Below, one piece after another: positions 1 to 12,594 of a DNA stretch of 64,000 nucleotides (positions are counted from its first letter, which is position 1; every line of letters starts with the position of its first letter). The stretch spans positions 7,975,340-8,039,339 of the forward strand of contig OY294050.1 of the NCBI GenBank assembly GCA_958510825.1. The letters run 5' to 3'. Below the pieces are notes generated by a model, which had not been told where the DNA came from, searched no databases, and saw only the letters and a program-made list of their open reading frames with translations. This stretch comes from Brachypterus glaber (taxonomy: Eukaryota > Arthropoda > Insecta > Coleoptera > Kateretidae). The position numbers and the translations under genes are program-made.

Positions 1-288
1 TATAGAGAATTTCCACTAAAAAGTTCTATCTATACATTACCTATTGGAACAACCTTGTACAGTTGGATCCGAAAAAAAAAACAAGATTGAAAATTTAGTT
101 GTGTAAATTCAATAATTACAATACAAACAAAGCCGTTGTCATGTTGACAAAATTTGTCAAAATTACTTATAATAATTATAAAGTAATTAGAAATGCGTTA
201 AGAAATGTTAAGAAATCTTAAACTATTAGTATATTGGAAGCAGGATGTACGGAAGTGATTGTGGCTAGTGATCTCTATAGAGACCTTT

Positions 289-703
289 AATGGAGCTCTC
301 TACAACTAGAATTATGAAACAAAAGACGTCTACCCTATCTCTATCTCATTTGTGCTACACTTTCCAGCCAACCAAATAAATTCTGTATTTGTTTTTCATA
401 CAACAAATACAGTATTTATTTGGTTGGCCGGAAAGTGTAGCACTGAGCGCCACGAACGAACATAGCTAATGTGAATCTGTAGAATAAGATGATTCTACTA
501 AAATTTAGATGGCGCCAGTAATTTCTTTAATAAAAATACTATAGTTACACACTTCGCCCGGCCAAGTAAATATTTTATTTGTTCAATAAAGAACAAATAC
601 AGAATTTGTTTGGTTGGGTGGAAGTGGGAGTGTATGTATGTCTTCTATCCTTTTTGGGTAGAGACTTTTGTCCCTGTCTAATCTAACGGGAGAAATCGCC
701 ATT
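289..703 (+). mobile_element. Element family A, copy 1
   Basis: About 415 bp, repeated with few differences at 41569 and 42602. The ends are short inverted repeats (AATGGAG and CGCCATT). Two palindromes lie inside, one built on CCAACCAAATAAAT and ATTTATTTGGTTGG around 372-427 and one on CCAAGTAAAT/GTTTGGTTGG around 563-616. There is no coding capacity. I cannot place the family. Confidence 0.75.
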
Positions 704-1640
704 GTTGCAAGGTTATTTAGTGTTTCGGAGAGTTGTGTTAAGATCATAGAAAAAAGAATAATGGTTAAGATTGAAGAAAAAATAGATGGGGTAGGAAAGG
801 GCGTGCAGACTCGGAAAGAAAGAAGATATCAAATAAAATACAGGATGAAAATTTACTTAATTATTTGAGAGAATACCATTAACAAGAAGCGGTGCATGCT
901 ATAAACAATACTAATTTTCCTGGGTTAAAAACCATCGCTCGTCGCCGCATCGGTAGTTCCAAGATTAAAAAAGCGAAAAAAAACCTCCGGAAAAACTTTT
1001 TTTTAAACGAAAATCATAATTTTCATAAATTATATGTTTGGACTTTCAAATTTTTACTTTTTCATAAGATTTAAGTACTAAATATTGTGTTTTAATTTTT
1101 GATTTGATTAAATATTCTAAATGTTTTTTCAGTTTATTATTTATTATTATTATTTTTTTTTAATATTCGACATTATTCGCGTGCATTTTCTGTAATAAAC
1201 TTTGAAAAAACTGACAATTAATTGTCAAATTAACCTAACCTATTTCTTAAAATCTTACCTAAACTATAAAATAATTAGTAAAATTGACATTTTAACATAT
1301 TTAAATCTTGCGTTTTTTGTGGGTCCAACTGTACATTTTAAAAATTTCGTTATCTTACAGATTTGAATGTAACACTAAAAGTATATGAAAGGAACGAAGC
1401 AGTTGTATGACTTAATGTTTTTGTTGGCTTTTCGCGTTCGTGACGCTAGGTTACGATTAAATTTTGAACAACTACTACCAGTATCTAGATTAATTCACTA
1501 AATTTAATTTCGGCAATTTTAATGAATGAAATTATTAACCAGCTGTACAAAAAGTTATTCATTTTAGGTTTTTTGAGTTTATTTTTATTTTAATGTGCGC
1601 GTCACTATTTCTGTTTCGTTTCAGATTTTACCTTTTTGTC
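704..1640. other. AT-rich intergenic stretch
   Basis: Only short frames without protein-like composition are present (668-868 and 892-1074). I see no repeat shared with the rest of the window. Confidence 0.5.
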
Positions 1641-2288
1641 GGAGAGCTGGTGAACATTTTTATTTCATTATTTGCTCCCGGCTATATTTTACATATGTCT
1701 TAAAGTACATTCAGATTAAGCTTTTTTCAAATTGCTAGACTCCGAATCCGGTTCCTTTGGGTTCTAGAAGCTCCAAAAGCTATGGCAATAAGCTACAAAA
1801 AAAAACTATTTTTAACTTGTCGAGTCATATACATTTCTTATAATACATTCAGATTAAGCTATTTTCAAAGTTATACACAATAATTCTGGGGCCAAGGCGT
1901 AAGAACAGTCTTTAAAAAGTGCCTTTGCATTATGTGATAATTATTTTTTTTTTAAAAATGAGAATTTATTAAATGATATTTTGATTAAATGAAAATTATT
2001 TCGAGTTTTTAGTGTTGACATATATCAGATAAAGTCTTTTTTTAACCTTTAGCCTACTAAATAATTGTGTAAAACTGTGAAAATAGACTAATCTAAATGT
2101 AACAAATGTAATTTGTTGACTCGGTAAGTTAAAAATATATTTTTCTGGGACCCCATTTCACCACCTTTTCGAGGCATCTAGCATCCAAAGGAACCCGATC
2201 CAGAGCCTGGCAATTTGAATGTACTTTAGGACATATATAAAATACAGCTGGGAGCAAATAATGAAATAAAAATGGTCACCAGCTCTTA
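1641..2288. mobile_element. Foldback element, about 650 bp
   Basis: Inverted arms of about 75 bp (1641-1715 and 2213-2288) share the sequence around GAGAGCTGGTGAAC, TTTATTTCATTATTTGCTCC and GTACATTCA. Weaker inner pairing continues (CATTCAGATTAAGCT type). No open frame is seen. Confidence 0.65.
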
Positions 2289-2348
2289 GACTGTTTCTAT
2301 TTTATCGTTTGGTCTTGATCCTGACAAAGAGATACAGAAGGATGACTA

Positions 2349-3168
2349 TACAGGGTTATTCTTTTAAATGGTACACCCCCCGTAACTTTTTCACGGGACG
2401 ATATATAAACTTTAAGTTTGGAATATGCATATCACACAACAAAAACTATCATTTGTCATATTTTTCAATTATTTATTCAGTAAGACGGCGCCAGTGGGGG
2501 ACAACATTTTAAACGACACCCTAGGGCCCGGTTGTACATACCTCGCTCAAATTTGAACCTAGCTCAACTGTCATTTGTTTTAATGGTAAAGGAACTCTGC
2601 TCAAAGTTAAACCAGGTTTGTACAACCGGGCCTAGGTCTTGTGATACGTCATTTTAAAAGCTTAAAATTCCCTATTTAACCATGTAATATTTATTTTTAA
2701 ATAGTTTTTTTAAAGATTTTATTTTTCCTTAAAATTGATGAAATTTTTAATATTTTTGAAAAAATAATTTTGGAAATTTTGTGCAAAATGTCAAAATAGT
2801 TAATACATAGTGTATTATCATGCTAAGACTAATTATTTATCATCTTCATGTAAAAATTTGAATATTTAGGCAAAAAACTTTTTAAAAGTTTGAATAATTT
2901 TGAAGAAAAAAAATCTTCAAAAAATGTATTAAAAAATAAATAGTTACACAGTTAAATAGAGAATTTTAAGCTCTTTAAAAATGTATTACAAGACCTAGGG
3001 TGCCATTTAAAATATTGTCCCCCTCGCGCCGCCTTACCGAATAAAAAATTGAAAAATATGCCAAATAATAGCTTTTATTGTGTGATATTCAAATTCCTTA
3101 TTTGAAAAAAATATCTCCTTCCGTTCAAAAGTTACGGGGGGTGTACCATTTAAAAGAATAACCCTGTA
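2349..3168. mobile_element. TA-flanked foldback MITE, about 820 bp, with nested insert
   Basis: TA dinucleotides flank ends CAGGGTTATTCTTTTAAATG and its inverted copy ending AATAACCCTG at 3166. Long inverted arms (about 2349-2530 and 2950-3168) pair along much of their length. The TA target suggests a Tc1/mariner-type origin. There is no transposase. Confidence 0.7.
2521..2636. mobile_element. Small MITE nested in the 2349-3168 element
   Basis: Terminal inverted repeats GGCCCGGTTGTACA and TGTACAACCGGGCC lie inside the larger foldback. They interrupt its CCTAGG region, which continues on both sides. Confidence 0.65.
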
Positions 3169-3675
3169 TAATCGCCCCTATTGAAAGTAAAAGAGAGCAA
3201 TAATTGCAATTATTGGTATAGGATAAAAAGTTTCCGGCCTAACCTACAAATTTCGTATTTTTTGCAGGAATCAGATAAATATATTATATTATGTAAAAAA
3301 AATCCATATATGAATACTAAATAAAACAAAGAAAACAAAGCCAATGGGACAGTGTCGCATGAAAACTAATTATTTAGTATATCAGTCTTCAAAAAAGACT
3401 TTTTTTTATTTTATTCAGGGTTATTTAGCCATACTTGGCACCTGGGCACCTACATCTACAAGCGCGTTAAAAGTTTTCTTCCCCAGACAATAGTTGCAGA
3501 TATATGGTTATGGCTGTTACATGTTTATTTTGGTATACTTGTTTGCGATGTTTACTTTAGCTATTAATATAACTTACGTCTGGATTATTTCCGAATATTA
3601 TTCGTCTAGACAAAAGCTCTTAAACGAAGTATAAGGGAGAAATCAGTAACATAATTAATAATTAGAATAATTTTT

Positions 3676-4045
3676 TTATTTAGGGTTATTTGTGATAAAC
3701 ACTCGGAAATGAAGCAAATAAAAACTTTATTGCATTACATAATCATGCCAACGTTTCACCTAATATTTAGGCTTCTTCAGGGCTAAATTATTAAAGATGC
3801 ATTAAAACAAACAAATTAAACAAAAACATTACATCAAGAAACAAGATACACTGGACATTTTTCAATAGGAGAATTCTCACTGTAGAACAATTAATTACTG
3901 TTTGTTGTTTGTTTTAATGCATATTTAATAATTTAGCCCTGAAGAAGCCTAAATATTAGGTGAAACGTTGGCATGATTATGTAATGCAATAAAATTTTTA
4001 TTTGCTTCATTGCCGCATGTTTATCAGAAATAACCCTAAATAAAT
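3676..4045. mobile_element. Foldback element with hammerhead-like cores
   Basis: Inverted arms of about 130 bp lie at 3676-3810 and 3905-4045. They start TTTAGGGTTATT and end AATAACCCTAAA. Each arm carries CTGAAGA, a short perfect hairpin (CCTAA-ATA-TTAGG) and TGAAAC, seen on the + strand at 3939-3966 and on the - strand in the left arm. Confidence 0.65.
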
Positions 4046-4237
4046 TTCAAAAAGCATCCTGTAGGAAATATTATTATTAATTAGAATAATATTAGTATTA
4101 ATAGGTTCCTGAGTTCATCATTTTGGAGCCAAAACTGATTACATTACATGTTTGTTTAACCTAGTACTATTCTACTTAATTAAGCATCCCTTAAGTCCAG
4201 GACTTGTGTGGGCTAGTAGTAGAGGGAACAACCGGCT

Positions 4238-4522
4238 TTAACACTTTTGCTGCGCATGAGTCTCTTGAGAGTCGGCCCCGTCCTTGGCGCAGCGCGCACG
4301 ACTCTCATAGGAGCCAGTCGACTTTGTTAATTATATGCATCAGTTTCAAAGCAGCATTGAAAGTAGGTAAATGCGCATGTGTCAACGTGTGGCGTAGGGT
4401 CCGTAGGGCCGTTTTCGATTCGCTGCATTATTAAGACAGTAAAATGGCGGCAATATTTTCGAACAAAAACAGTTAGGTTGGTGGGTGACCAAAATTCTGA
4501 ATAAACGCAGCGAAAGTGTTAA
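4238..4522. mobile_element. TTAA-flanked MITE (piggyBac-like), copy 1
   Basis: TTAA at both ends, then CACTTTTGCTGCG and the inverse CGCAGCGAAAGTG. The internal sequence is GC-richer than its surroundings and has no credible protein. A shorter copy lies at 42346. Confidence 0.65.
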
Positions 4523-5527
4523 CTGACTTTCGAACCGATTTTTAGGGGGTATCACTATTTTATCTGTCGCCTTTGCCGAATTTCAATTATTAATTAACTG
4601 AAAAAACACAGACAGTTTCCAGGAATATGCCACTGGGTAATTCCTTCTAGTTTACTCTGTACATACAGCAATTTCATTTATTGGAATATAATTTACGTAA
4701 CATCCTGTATAACAAAGTAACTGGAATGAATGGAGAACTGCATGCAGAGTTTAATAACACCGTCAGGCCTTGAAACACTAAATTTAAAACGCTCTTATTA
4801 GAATATTGGTCCAGTGTGTACGTCTGTACTTCATAATTGTCGACATGTCAATGAGGATTCGTCATCGTCAATCTATATAATAATCAATGACTATTAATAT
4901 TATATGATTATTTATCATATATAATTACACAGGAGAATTATGCGGGAATATTTCACTGTTTTCATGAAAGTTTGTTGTCTGGAAATAATTACGACAGGGG
5001 CGATGCCCCTGGAGTAATTAATTCCTTTGACAACAAACTTGAATAAAAACTGTGAATTATTCCCGATAATTCGAAGAATCGCGTGTAATTCGAAAGATTA
5101 TTTTTTAACGATTTAATTTTTTTTGCACGATCGGTCAATTTGAAAATCAAACAAAATAATAATTTATTAAGCCAACAGTAACTTTTGTTTTCGTATATTT
5201 TTTTCACTGTGCCATGTTTGATAACTTTGTATTTTCATACCGATCTTTGGACTTTTTCCTGTATAATTGCAAAACATCCAATGATCCACGCATTTTGCAG
5301 CTGAAAATCGTCGTCTTGATGCATTTTTCAGAAAAAATGTTTATTTCACGAAGACCACAGAACAAACATCAAACGAAATTAACAGTTTAGCATTGTTTAT
5401 TATACCGTAGCATCCCGTTGTTAGGGTTAAATTTTATCAAAGGTACTAAATACGCACTGAAAACTTCCCCCGGGCTTAATGAAAGCTTGCCTATTGAAAA
5501 ACAGGACGTTTCTGATCCCTGTTTGGT

Positions 5528-5606
5528 CATATGAAGGATATCAGGAGAAAACAAGGAATGTCCATCATCAAGACAGTCTTTGTTTTCTCCCGTTACCCTT
5601 CATATG
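5528..5606. repeat. Short foldback
   Basis: CATATGAAGG and GGAGAAAACA are repeated inverted as TGTTTTCTCC and CCTTCATATG around a 27-bp loop. Confidence 0.5.
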
Positions 5607-6530
5607 TTCTTCATAAGAATACAGGTATTTTTTAAAACCAACGCGTTTTGGAAAAAAAAATTTCAATTACTAAGCTCATAATATTTTATTACTAATATTA
5701 TTTTATGTTTTTTTCACATAAGTATACTGTACTTACTAACTGGACTATAAACCTCTCAGACTACATTTAAATCTCTGTTCGTTTTCAGAAAGTTTGGAAT
5801 GCCTCGTAACTATTAAAAAAGTCCTTATGAACTGACTCTTTTGCATGAAATATGTGAAACTCAACTTGAAGTTTTAATAAATCCCTTTTTACATACAAAT
5901 ATAAAGTGGATCATCAGATAAATTACAAACCGTGAACAGCAATTCAGAATGTTTTAAGTTAGATTTGATAACTTTTCTAGAGATCCTTAGTAAAGGAGGG
6001 TATCGTATTTTGGGCTAACTAGCCTGCAACGATAAGAATCTACATGCTTATAGGTACATAAAAAATAAATACTTAGGCAAAATTTCATCCCCTTTTCCAT
6101 CCCGGAACAAAATTTAATTAATTATTTTAATTACGAATTTTGACATATGTCAATGCGCCATTTTTCAACATTACACCTAATGATGGTTCGTGTCATGTCA
6201 AAATAAAAATAACTTCTGTGGGGCCAAGGGCTGTGTATTGTGATGTGTTGACTGCGCTTGTCTGTTTATATTTTGTTGTTTTGTTATTAATTTTGGTTTA
6301 AAATACATATTGTGTATTACACAATGTGTATTGAACTTATCCGCCTGTGTATCTAGATATAGATAATTCTTATCAGATTACAGGTCTGCCAAAATCTAAT
6401 GTGTATTTTAAAGTATTTTAAATTTTCAACAATCGGTGCGAAAGCCACCATACCAATATATGCTCACTGATGATCGCAAAAAAGCGTGAAATAGCAGCTA
6501 TATGACATTTTGGTAGGGATTTTCTTTTTT

Positions 6531-6559
6531 TGCGTTACTTAATACTTGAACGTTCCCTT
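6531..6559 (-). repeat. End fragment of the GGGAACG MITE family
   Basis: GCGTTACTTAATACTTGAAC followed by GTTCCC matches the right end of the element at 20340-20495. The opposite end is missing. Confidence 0.45.
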
Positions 6560-7133
6560 ATACCAAATTGTTAACGATTTAACATGTTGGGATCAGTTGG
6601 GATTAGTATTATAAAGTTACTTGCTGTAGAAAAGTTTTAAAAAAGTATTTGGTCATGTCTACTGTGAGTTTTGAGTTTGCACTTCAATCAATACCAGTTC
6701 ATATAAAATCTCCTCCGGCTTTTTGTTGTGGTCACTGTCCCATTTGGAAACGCCTGCGCCATGACCTCAACGTGCAGAATAGAGAAACGAGAGTTGGCAC
6801 GATTTTTTTTCAGGATGATATTTTTATGGACGCATGCCATAAGGACATAAAACTGGAATTTATGGGCAATATTCACGCGATTAACGTTTCTTTTGGATCC
6901 ATTAAGTTTTATAGAACATAAAAAGGCAACATGACCTGTATGTAGGGGATTTTTAATTAATAATATATTTTTTTTCAAACGCGTTTAAACTACATATTTA
7001 AAAACCTGACTTTTATTATAGGTACTTTTTGTGGCCATACCATAGGGAAGAAAAAAGGACTAAAAGTCCAGCCTAACGCCAGAGTAACGCAATTTATCTG
7101 ACCTTGCGCAGTACGCAGCTCTGTCAGCTGTGA

Positions 7134-7242
7134 AATTCGTCACCCCAGTATTAATTTGTCGTATTTCCAAAAATCCCCCAGTAAAAATCTCAAAATGTCC
7201 GAAAATAGAGATATGGCAAACCAATACTGGGGTGGCGAATTA
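7134..7242. mobile_element. Small MITE
   Basis: Inverted ends AATTCGTCACCCCAGTATT and AATACTGGGGTGGCGAATT, 109 bp apart. No coding content. Confidence 0.6.
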
Positions 7243-8221
7243 TTAGTGGTTTGTTTATACTGTCAGTACTGTCAGATCGTCGTTTGTTTTTGTTCATTTT
7301 TCGACTTCTACTGTGTTTTAATTGTTTTTTTGCTGCATTTTTTTATAACTTTAAACATAACCTTTATCGTTGCTTTATGAAGAGCAAAGGGTCAATCCTG
7401 GTGTACTCAAAGTAGGTTTACAAAATCCCGAAATTCAAACACACCTCGAAAAATTCTTATAAAATAATTTAAAAAAAGCTATTTCGACGTTTCTTCGTAG
7501 ATATTTATTGTTTTTTGTTGCATTTTTACAATTTTTATTTGACTCAAAACTAAGGTTAAAAAATACAAAAACAACAATAATAGTGCGCATGTGCAAGTTT
7601 ATCGCAGGTGCGCAAGGCACATTTATCACACTTTTCCGCAACGGCTTTGGAGGTCTTTCCTTGTCTATGTCTGGGGTTCTGACCATGTTTACAATATGTT
7701 TTTTGGGTCGCTGAATCTGAATCCGAGGTCAGAATTTAAAAGTTAGCTTTCAAAATGGCGGATCCAATATGGCGGATTAGATATTTTAAACTTGCTCGGG
7801 TTTGCTTGAAACTTGGCACTCGAGGGTGTTTGGACTTTTATCTACAAGTTTTATGTACAAGTTATTTAGTTTTTGGCACTCTTAAACAGTTTCTTAAAAA
7901 AAGTTCTGAGCTACAGATAGAATGTATTTTTGGAAGGGGCTGTAATTGATTTCTACGAGGATAAAAACCTCCAACCTGAAGTTATTATAAATGAATTTTT
8001 GTTGTCATACATGCATGTTACTTTATGTACGGTATTTTATTTATTTATTTATTTATTTTCCCAAATTTTCCTACTCCTACTTCAAAAAATTAAAAAAATA
8101 ATCAAAACTAAAATTTTTCAACTTTTTTTATTTTCTTTTTGTGAAAAACGTAAAAATTTCAAAAAAAAAAGTTTTGAATAAAAATTTTTTTCAAAAGAAA
8201 AATTCTATTTTTTATTTTTTA

Positions 8222-8548
8222 AAAAAGTTTACCCCCATAACTTTTTTGGGGATTTAATCGGAATTTTCTTTCAGCTTTTTTCGATTTTTTTTTAAGTTTA
8301 ACCCTAATAACTCTTATGTTTTTGGGGAGATCAAAACAGCAGGGGTCTTCCCCTCATAAAACTTGATATTTCCTGAAAATTTCAAGTTGATCGGATTATT
8401 CGTTCACAAAAATCGTGACATCGGACGGACAGATGGACGGACATTAAAAAAAAGTTGCTTATTTTTGCATGAAACAAATTTATATCCAAGAATTTTTTTG
8501 CCTAGGGCGACTATTCTAGCGCAGGCGCTGTGAATAGTGTAATAAAGC
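8222..8548 (-). mobile_element. AGCGC-ended dispersed repeat, copy 1
   Basis: Reverse-oriented copy of the element at 31266. It has the GCGCAGGCGCT end, the CAAGAATTTTTT block, a TCCGTC-type run and the TTATGTTTTTGGGG block. A weak 154-codon minus-strand frame across it is a by-product of the repeat. Confidence 0.6.
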
Positions 8549-8579
8549 ATCAACCAACCAAAAATTAATAATTTCCCAG

Positions 8580-8800
8580 CAAACGACGCATATCCTTGGC
8601 TATGGTCAGGGTTTTCATTCAATATGAGCCTGGAGAACGTGTTTAAAATGGTGGGTGGAGGGCGTCGTCGAAAAGGGCAGAGAGGGCGCCACCGTCGCCC
8701 TTGGGTGCAGCGGCCTCGCTCGATCGATACGGCCGACCAATCGAGCGGCAAGATTTTCCATTTCCCTTTTCCCGCAACAATCTGGGACCAGTGTTGCCGG
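8580..8800. other. Isolated GC-rich segment
   Basis: About 220 bp of GC-rich sequence (GGGCGCCACCGTCGCCC near 8686, CGATCGATACGGCC near 8720) lies in an AT-rich setting. Short frames run on both strands but none resembles a known protein. It may be part of a repeat or an orphan promoter fragment. Confidence 0.3.
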
Positions 8801-9376
8801 TTTAGTGATTTTCTCACTAATTTATTATAATGTTCCAAACCTTTAACCATAATTCCAGAATATTTCAAATAGGATATTATTTTTTTGCTTAAATAACTTA
8901 CAGGACTTGATTTTTACTTTTTACGCAGAAAAAAACTTGAAAAAACTTACTACAGAGTGAGGAATATTATAGCAAAAGCCTATTTAAACTTTTGTGTATC
9001 GAGGAATTAGCTAAGCAAGTTAGTAAAATGGGAATCAGCTTCTGTCTGTCATTGTGCACCACAAGGACTCATTCTGGGACCACTTGTCTATAATATATAC
9101 ATTAATGATTTTTTATTTAAAAAGTATAAAGCTTTTGCAAAAGAATCAGTTTATATGTTTCTTTCTAAAAATATTAAGTAAAAAAAGAGCATACGTTTGA
9201 TTTGTGGTCTTGTTTTCCTCGACTAGTCTGTTCTGAAAGAAAATAGTTTTTCGCTTTTAAAAAGCATGTTTTAATCACCCTTATTAGTAATATAATTTAT
9301 TAGTAACCTACCACAAAAATCTAAAATTATCATTTTAGTTATATTTATCCTTATAAATAATTACCATAGTTATGGC

Positions 9377-9551
9377 CAGGCCCGGATTCAGGGGAAGGAT
9401 TCCCCGCGGCCCTGGTCTCCGAGGGGGGCCCGGAAAAAAAATCTGTCAGGGTTAAAGCTTTTTTTTCAGTGGCGAAAACTTTTATTTTTGCAAAAATGAG
9501 GTGCCTGGTAAAAAGGTTCCTCGGGGCCCGGGCTAGCTCTGTCCGGCCCTG
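9377..9551. mobile_element. hAT-type MITE
   Basis: Ends CAGGCCCGGA and TCCGGCCCTG. The 8-bp flanks gttatggc and gttgtggc match at 7 of 8 positions, the target-site length of hAT elements. Confidence 0.65.
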
Positions 9552-9615
9552 GTTGTGGCATACCTAGAGAAAAATCATGTATGATATTTATATTCGATAA
9601 CTACTTATTTTAGTG

Positions 9616-9790
9616 TTATTATATTATTTACAGCGCCTGCGCTAGAACAATATTATACGGTAGTTTCGAATTTCCTAAAATCGCCAAAAAACGTCCTAGA
9701 CAAAAAATTCTTGGATACAAATGTGTTTCATGAAAAAATAAGAAACTTTGAAAATGTCCGTCTGTCAGAACATGTAGAGCGATCTTGAAT
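9616..9790 (+). mobile_element. AGCGC-ended dispersed repeat, copy 2 (truncated)
   Basis: Starts TATATTATTTACAGCGCCTG and runs through the CTAGACAAAAAATTCTTGGA block to a short GTCCGTCTG run, then loses similarity to the full copy at 31266. Confidence 0.6.
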
Positions 9791-11072
9791 TTTTCACATT
9801 CCACAGAGGTGCCAGTTCATAAAATGTACACAGTACTATAACATTTTTAAAATGCTATAGCATGGCTCTATTGTTAAACAATATTGCTAATTTAAAATTT
9901 AAATTTCCCTTGTAAACCAAAATTAACCCATTTTTGCAAATATAACCTTTATAGATAAAGGGTAACTTTATTTCCAATTTTAAGCTCAGGTAAGTTTTAT
10001 GAGAATCTTTAGAAATCCAAATTTTTATTAAGAAAACAACCCCTGTTTCCAATATGCCGTTACCGGATTAACTGTAAAATATTTACTGTTAATATTAAAA
10101 ATACTTTAATTTTGGTACCTGATCTGCTGAATAAAGAAATTTTTTCATATATAACTACACAAGAGGCTGAGAATTCCAGATAATTCGAAGAATTATGTGT
10201 GATTCGGAAGATTATTTTTTAAAGATTTATAAAAGTCCAAACCTACTTTTATATATTTTTTTATCGCAAAATGATATAAATTGTTTTATTACTTATCTTA
10301 ATATTTTGACAGGCATATTCTTTGATTTGGTTAATTTAATTCCATTCTCAATTGCTAAACTAAAAGTCCATTTTTAAATTGAAAATTATGGTTCTGTCAA
10401 TAGTTTAGTCTTACTGCAGTACTGACCAGCGCGGTACTGTTCTAGGCTTGCAAGCATGTTCATAAAAGTCAACCTATAAAAACTGTCATTACATTTTATA
10501 AAAAGAATATTTTTAGGTATTTTTAGGTAAATAATAAATTAATAACAATAATTATAAATAGTAATAGATTCATATTTAATTATTAATTAGTTTTAGGTAT
10601 GAAATCTGGTTGTAAAAGAGAAATACTGAAAAACAAAATACTATAGCGATTCTCACTAGAATTTTCTACAGTAGAAAATTCCCAATATAGCTATAATATG
10701 ATTGGACAGAAATAAACAAGTGGCCAGAAATATTGTTAAATGATTGGTTGATAAAAACGTTTAAAAATAATCACTTAAATCAGATTTTGCCTGCCATAAT
10801 AGTAATAGCTGTAATACAGCTGCTGTATATCGGAACGCTTTTTTCTCATGGATTTTGGTTCGTACCTAAATTTGTAATAAACCACGATCTATGTGAGTAA
10901 AAAATTTTATCAAGATAGCTGTGATAAGTGGTTTAAAAATTTATTTTTATTACCCATTGGGGCTTTTGATAATTTTTAGGTTAAATTGACTGTCATTTTA
11001 CGTCTTACAAATAATTATAAGAAAATGTTTTTAAAAAATTAAAGTTTGTTAAAAATTATAATAAATTATTTC

Positions 11073-11203
11073 TGTCTTGGTTCTAAAAGGGCCAATGTCA
11101 ATTTGACAATAGCAGCGTTTTCAAAATATCATATTACATCAGATTTGACGTGAAAAGGTTGCTATTGACAAATTGACATTAGCCCTTTTAGAACCAAGCC
11201 ACG
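11073..11203. mobile_element. CTTGGTTCT foldback MITE, copy 1
   Basis: Inverted arms CTTGGTTCTAAAAGGGC and GCCCTTTTAGAACCAAG extend inward through CAATGTCAATTTGACAATAG. A second copy is at 42072. Confidence 0.65.
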
Positions 11204-11561
11204 GATTTAAAATGTGCAGAAAATTTTTTGCGACTGAATAGAAAATTCGAAAATTTTTAAAACCTGTCTAATAGCATTAAACGATTTGTGTTAACCCTAA
11301 TATGCGGTTGGCAAAAGTACTATACGATATTTTTTTAATGCTTTTTTTCCTTTTTGTTTATTTGTTTAATTAACTTGGGATTATCCTTTTGACGCTGTCA
11401 CTTCAAAGGCATAGAAAGGAAACATGATCGAATTAGGTCAAACCAGGTCTGGTCTGACACTCGTATCTGGAATAACCTCGATCGAGTTGTTAGGCCATAA
11501 ATGGGACGCAACCTTCATTAAACAAACCGTGCACTGCAAAGTAAATTCTGCACAGTAGATT

Positions 11562-11632
11562 TTAAAGGCACATCCTGAAGCTCGCATAACAAGCATAAGG
11601 GAACGTTGAAATATTACGTAACGCAAATTGTA
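11562..11632. repeat. Abutting fragments of two MITE families
   Basis: 11562-11598 matches the GCTCGCATAACAAGCATA end of the family at 24777. 11599-11632 matches the GGGAACGTT...ATTACGTAACGC end of the family at 20340. Neither partner end is present. Confidence 0.5.
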
Positions 11633-12220
11633 CCAAAATTCATACACTTCATACCCCGTTTCTCGCGTTATTAAAGGCTGTAAAGATTTCATGTTTTGGC
11701 TACCCCCCAAATAGGGGGTGTTTAGGTAAAGAATACTTTTTTGCTTAGTTTTAAATGAAGAATCGCCCTGCAGAATTAACATTTTATTGGTGCTTTTTTT
11801 GTTCCCCATTCAATATGTCGAAAGGCCGTAGATTATTTCTGGACATATGTTCCTGTGTTGTTTTTTCATGTTTTATTGATGCCAAAAGACTGAAAACCTC
11901 CTGTATAAACATTGGTTACGTGTGGTTGTTTCAAGAAAATATGGCTAATGTGGTATTTTGCTAAAATACGTTGCAAAAACCGGTTATCGCGAAAACGGGG
12001 CGACCATTGGAAAGTCAAACACGATATTATCAGTTAATTGGAAATTATATTTTCTATCCCCGATGACCAATCAACTGCATCGACCGACTAAATTCGATTT
12101 AAAAACTAGTATTTTAGCTATTTTAGAATAAAGTCCGGGAAAAGTAAGATTTTTTTAAATTAGCTTTTTTGCATTGCAAATAAGCAATAATTTTTTTTAC
12201 TAACGCAAGACTTTCCATTT

Positions 12221-12315
12221 TAGGGCATATCCATAGCCTCGCATAACACGCATAATACATAAGAATGAGAGAAAAAAGTAAAAGGATTGTTCTTATTGCA
12301 ATGCGAGCAGATTTA
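12221..12315. repeat. Degenerate copy of the GCTCGCATAA MITE family
   Basis: Starts AGGGCATATCCATAGCCTCG, like the terminal repeat of 24777-24930, and ends in a diverged ATTGCAATGCGAGCAG. Confidence 0.45.
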
Positions 12316-12594
12316 AGTTTAAAAATACACCCCTGTTTCTGGTCTAGAATTCAAGCTATAAGGTCTACATAGTCTAAAAATTGTTTCATAGTTTATTCGT
12401 GACTATTATTATGCACAGATATCTACTTTCGTGACCTATGTCAATATATCTTATGCCATTGTTTGTGCGGGTGAATATTATAAAAGTGTAGAAATAGATG
12501 GCTAGCAAATGTACATCTATCAGAAATATTTTGTTCCAGAAAGCTTCTAGCAGAAAGGAGTGTTATTAAGTGCGGCACTTAAATTAAAAATAGG

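Larger units (their letters stand above)
4523..7133. other. Intergenic stretch, mostly featureless
   Basis: Apart from the short foldback at 5528 and the fragment at 6531, I see nothing. Overlapping frames at 6649 (+) and 6688 (-) lack codon bias or motifs. Confidence 0.4.

Noticed and set aside
8404..8868. 154-codon frame on the minus strand
   Set aside because: Half of it is the AGCGC-ended repeat in reverse and half the GC-rich segment. The translation has no domain, and the repeat copies do not keep the frame.
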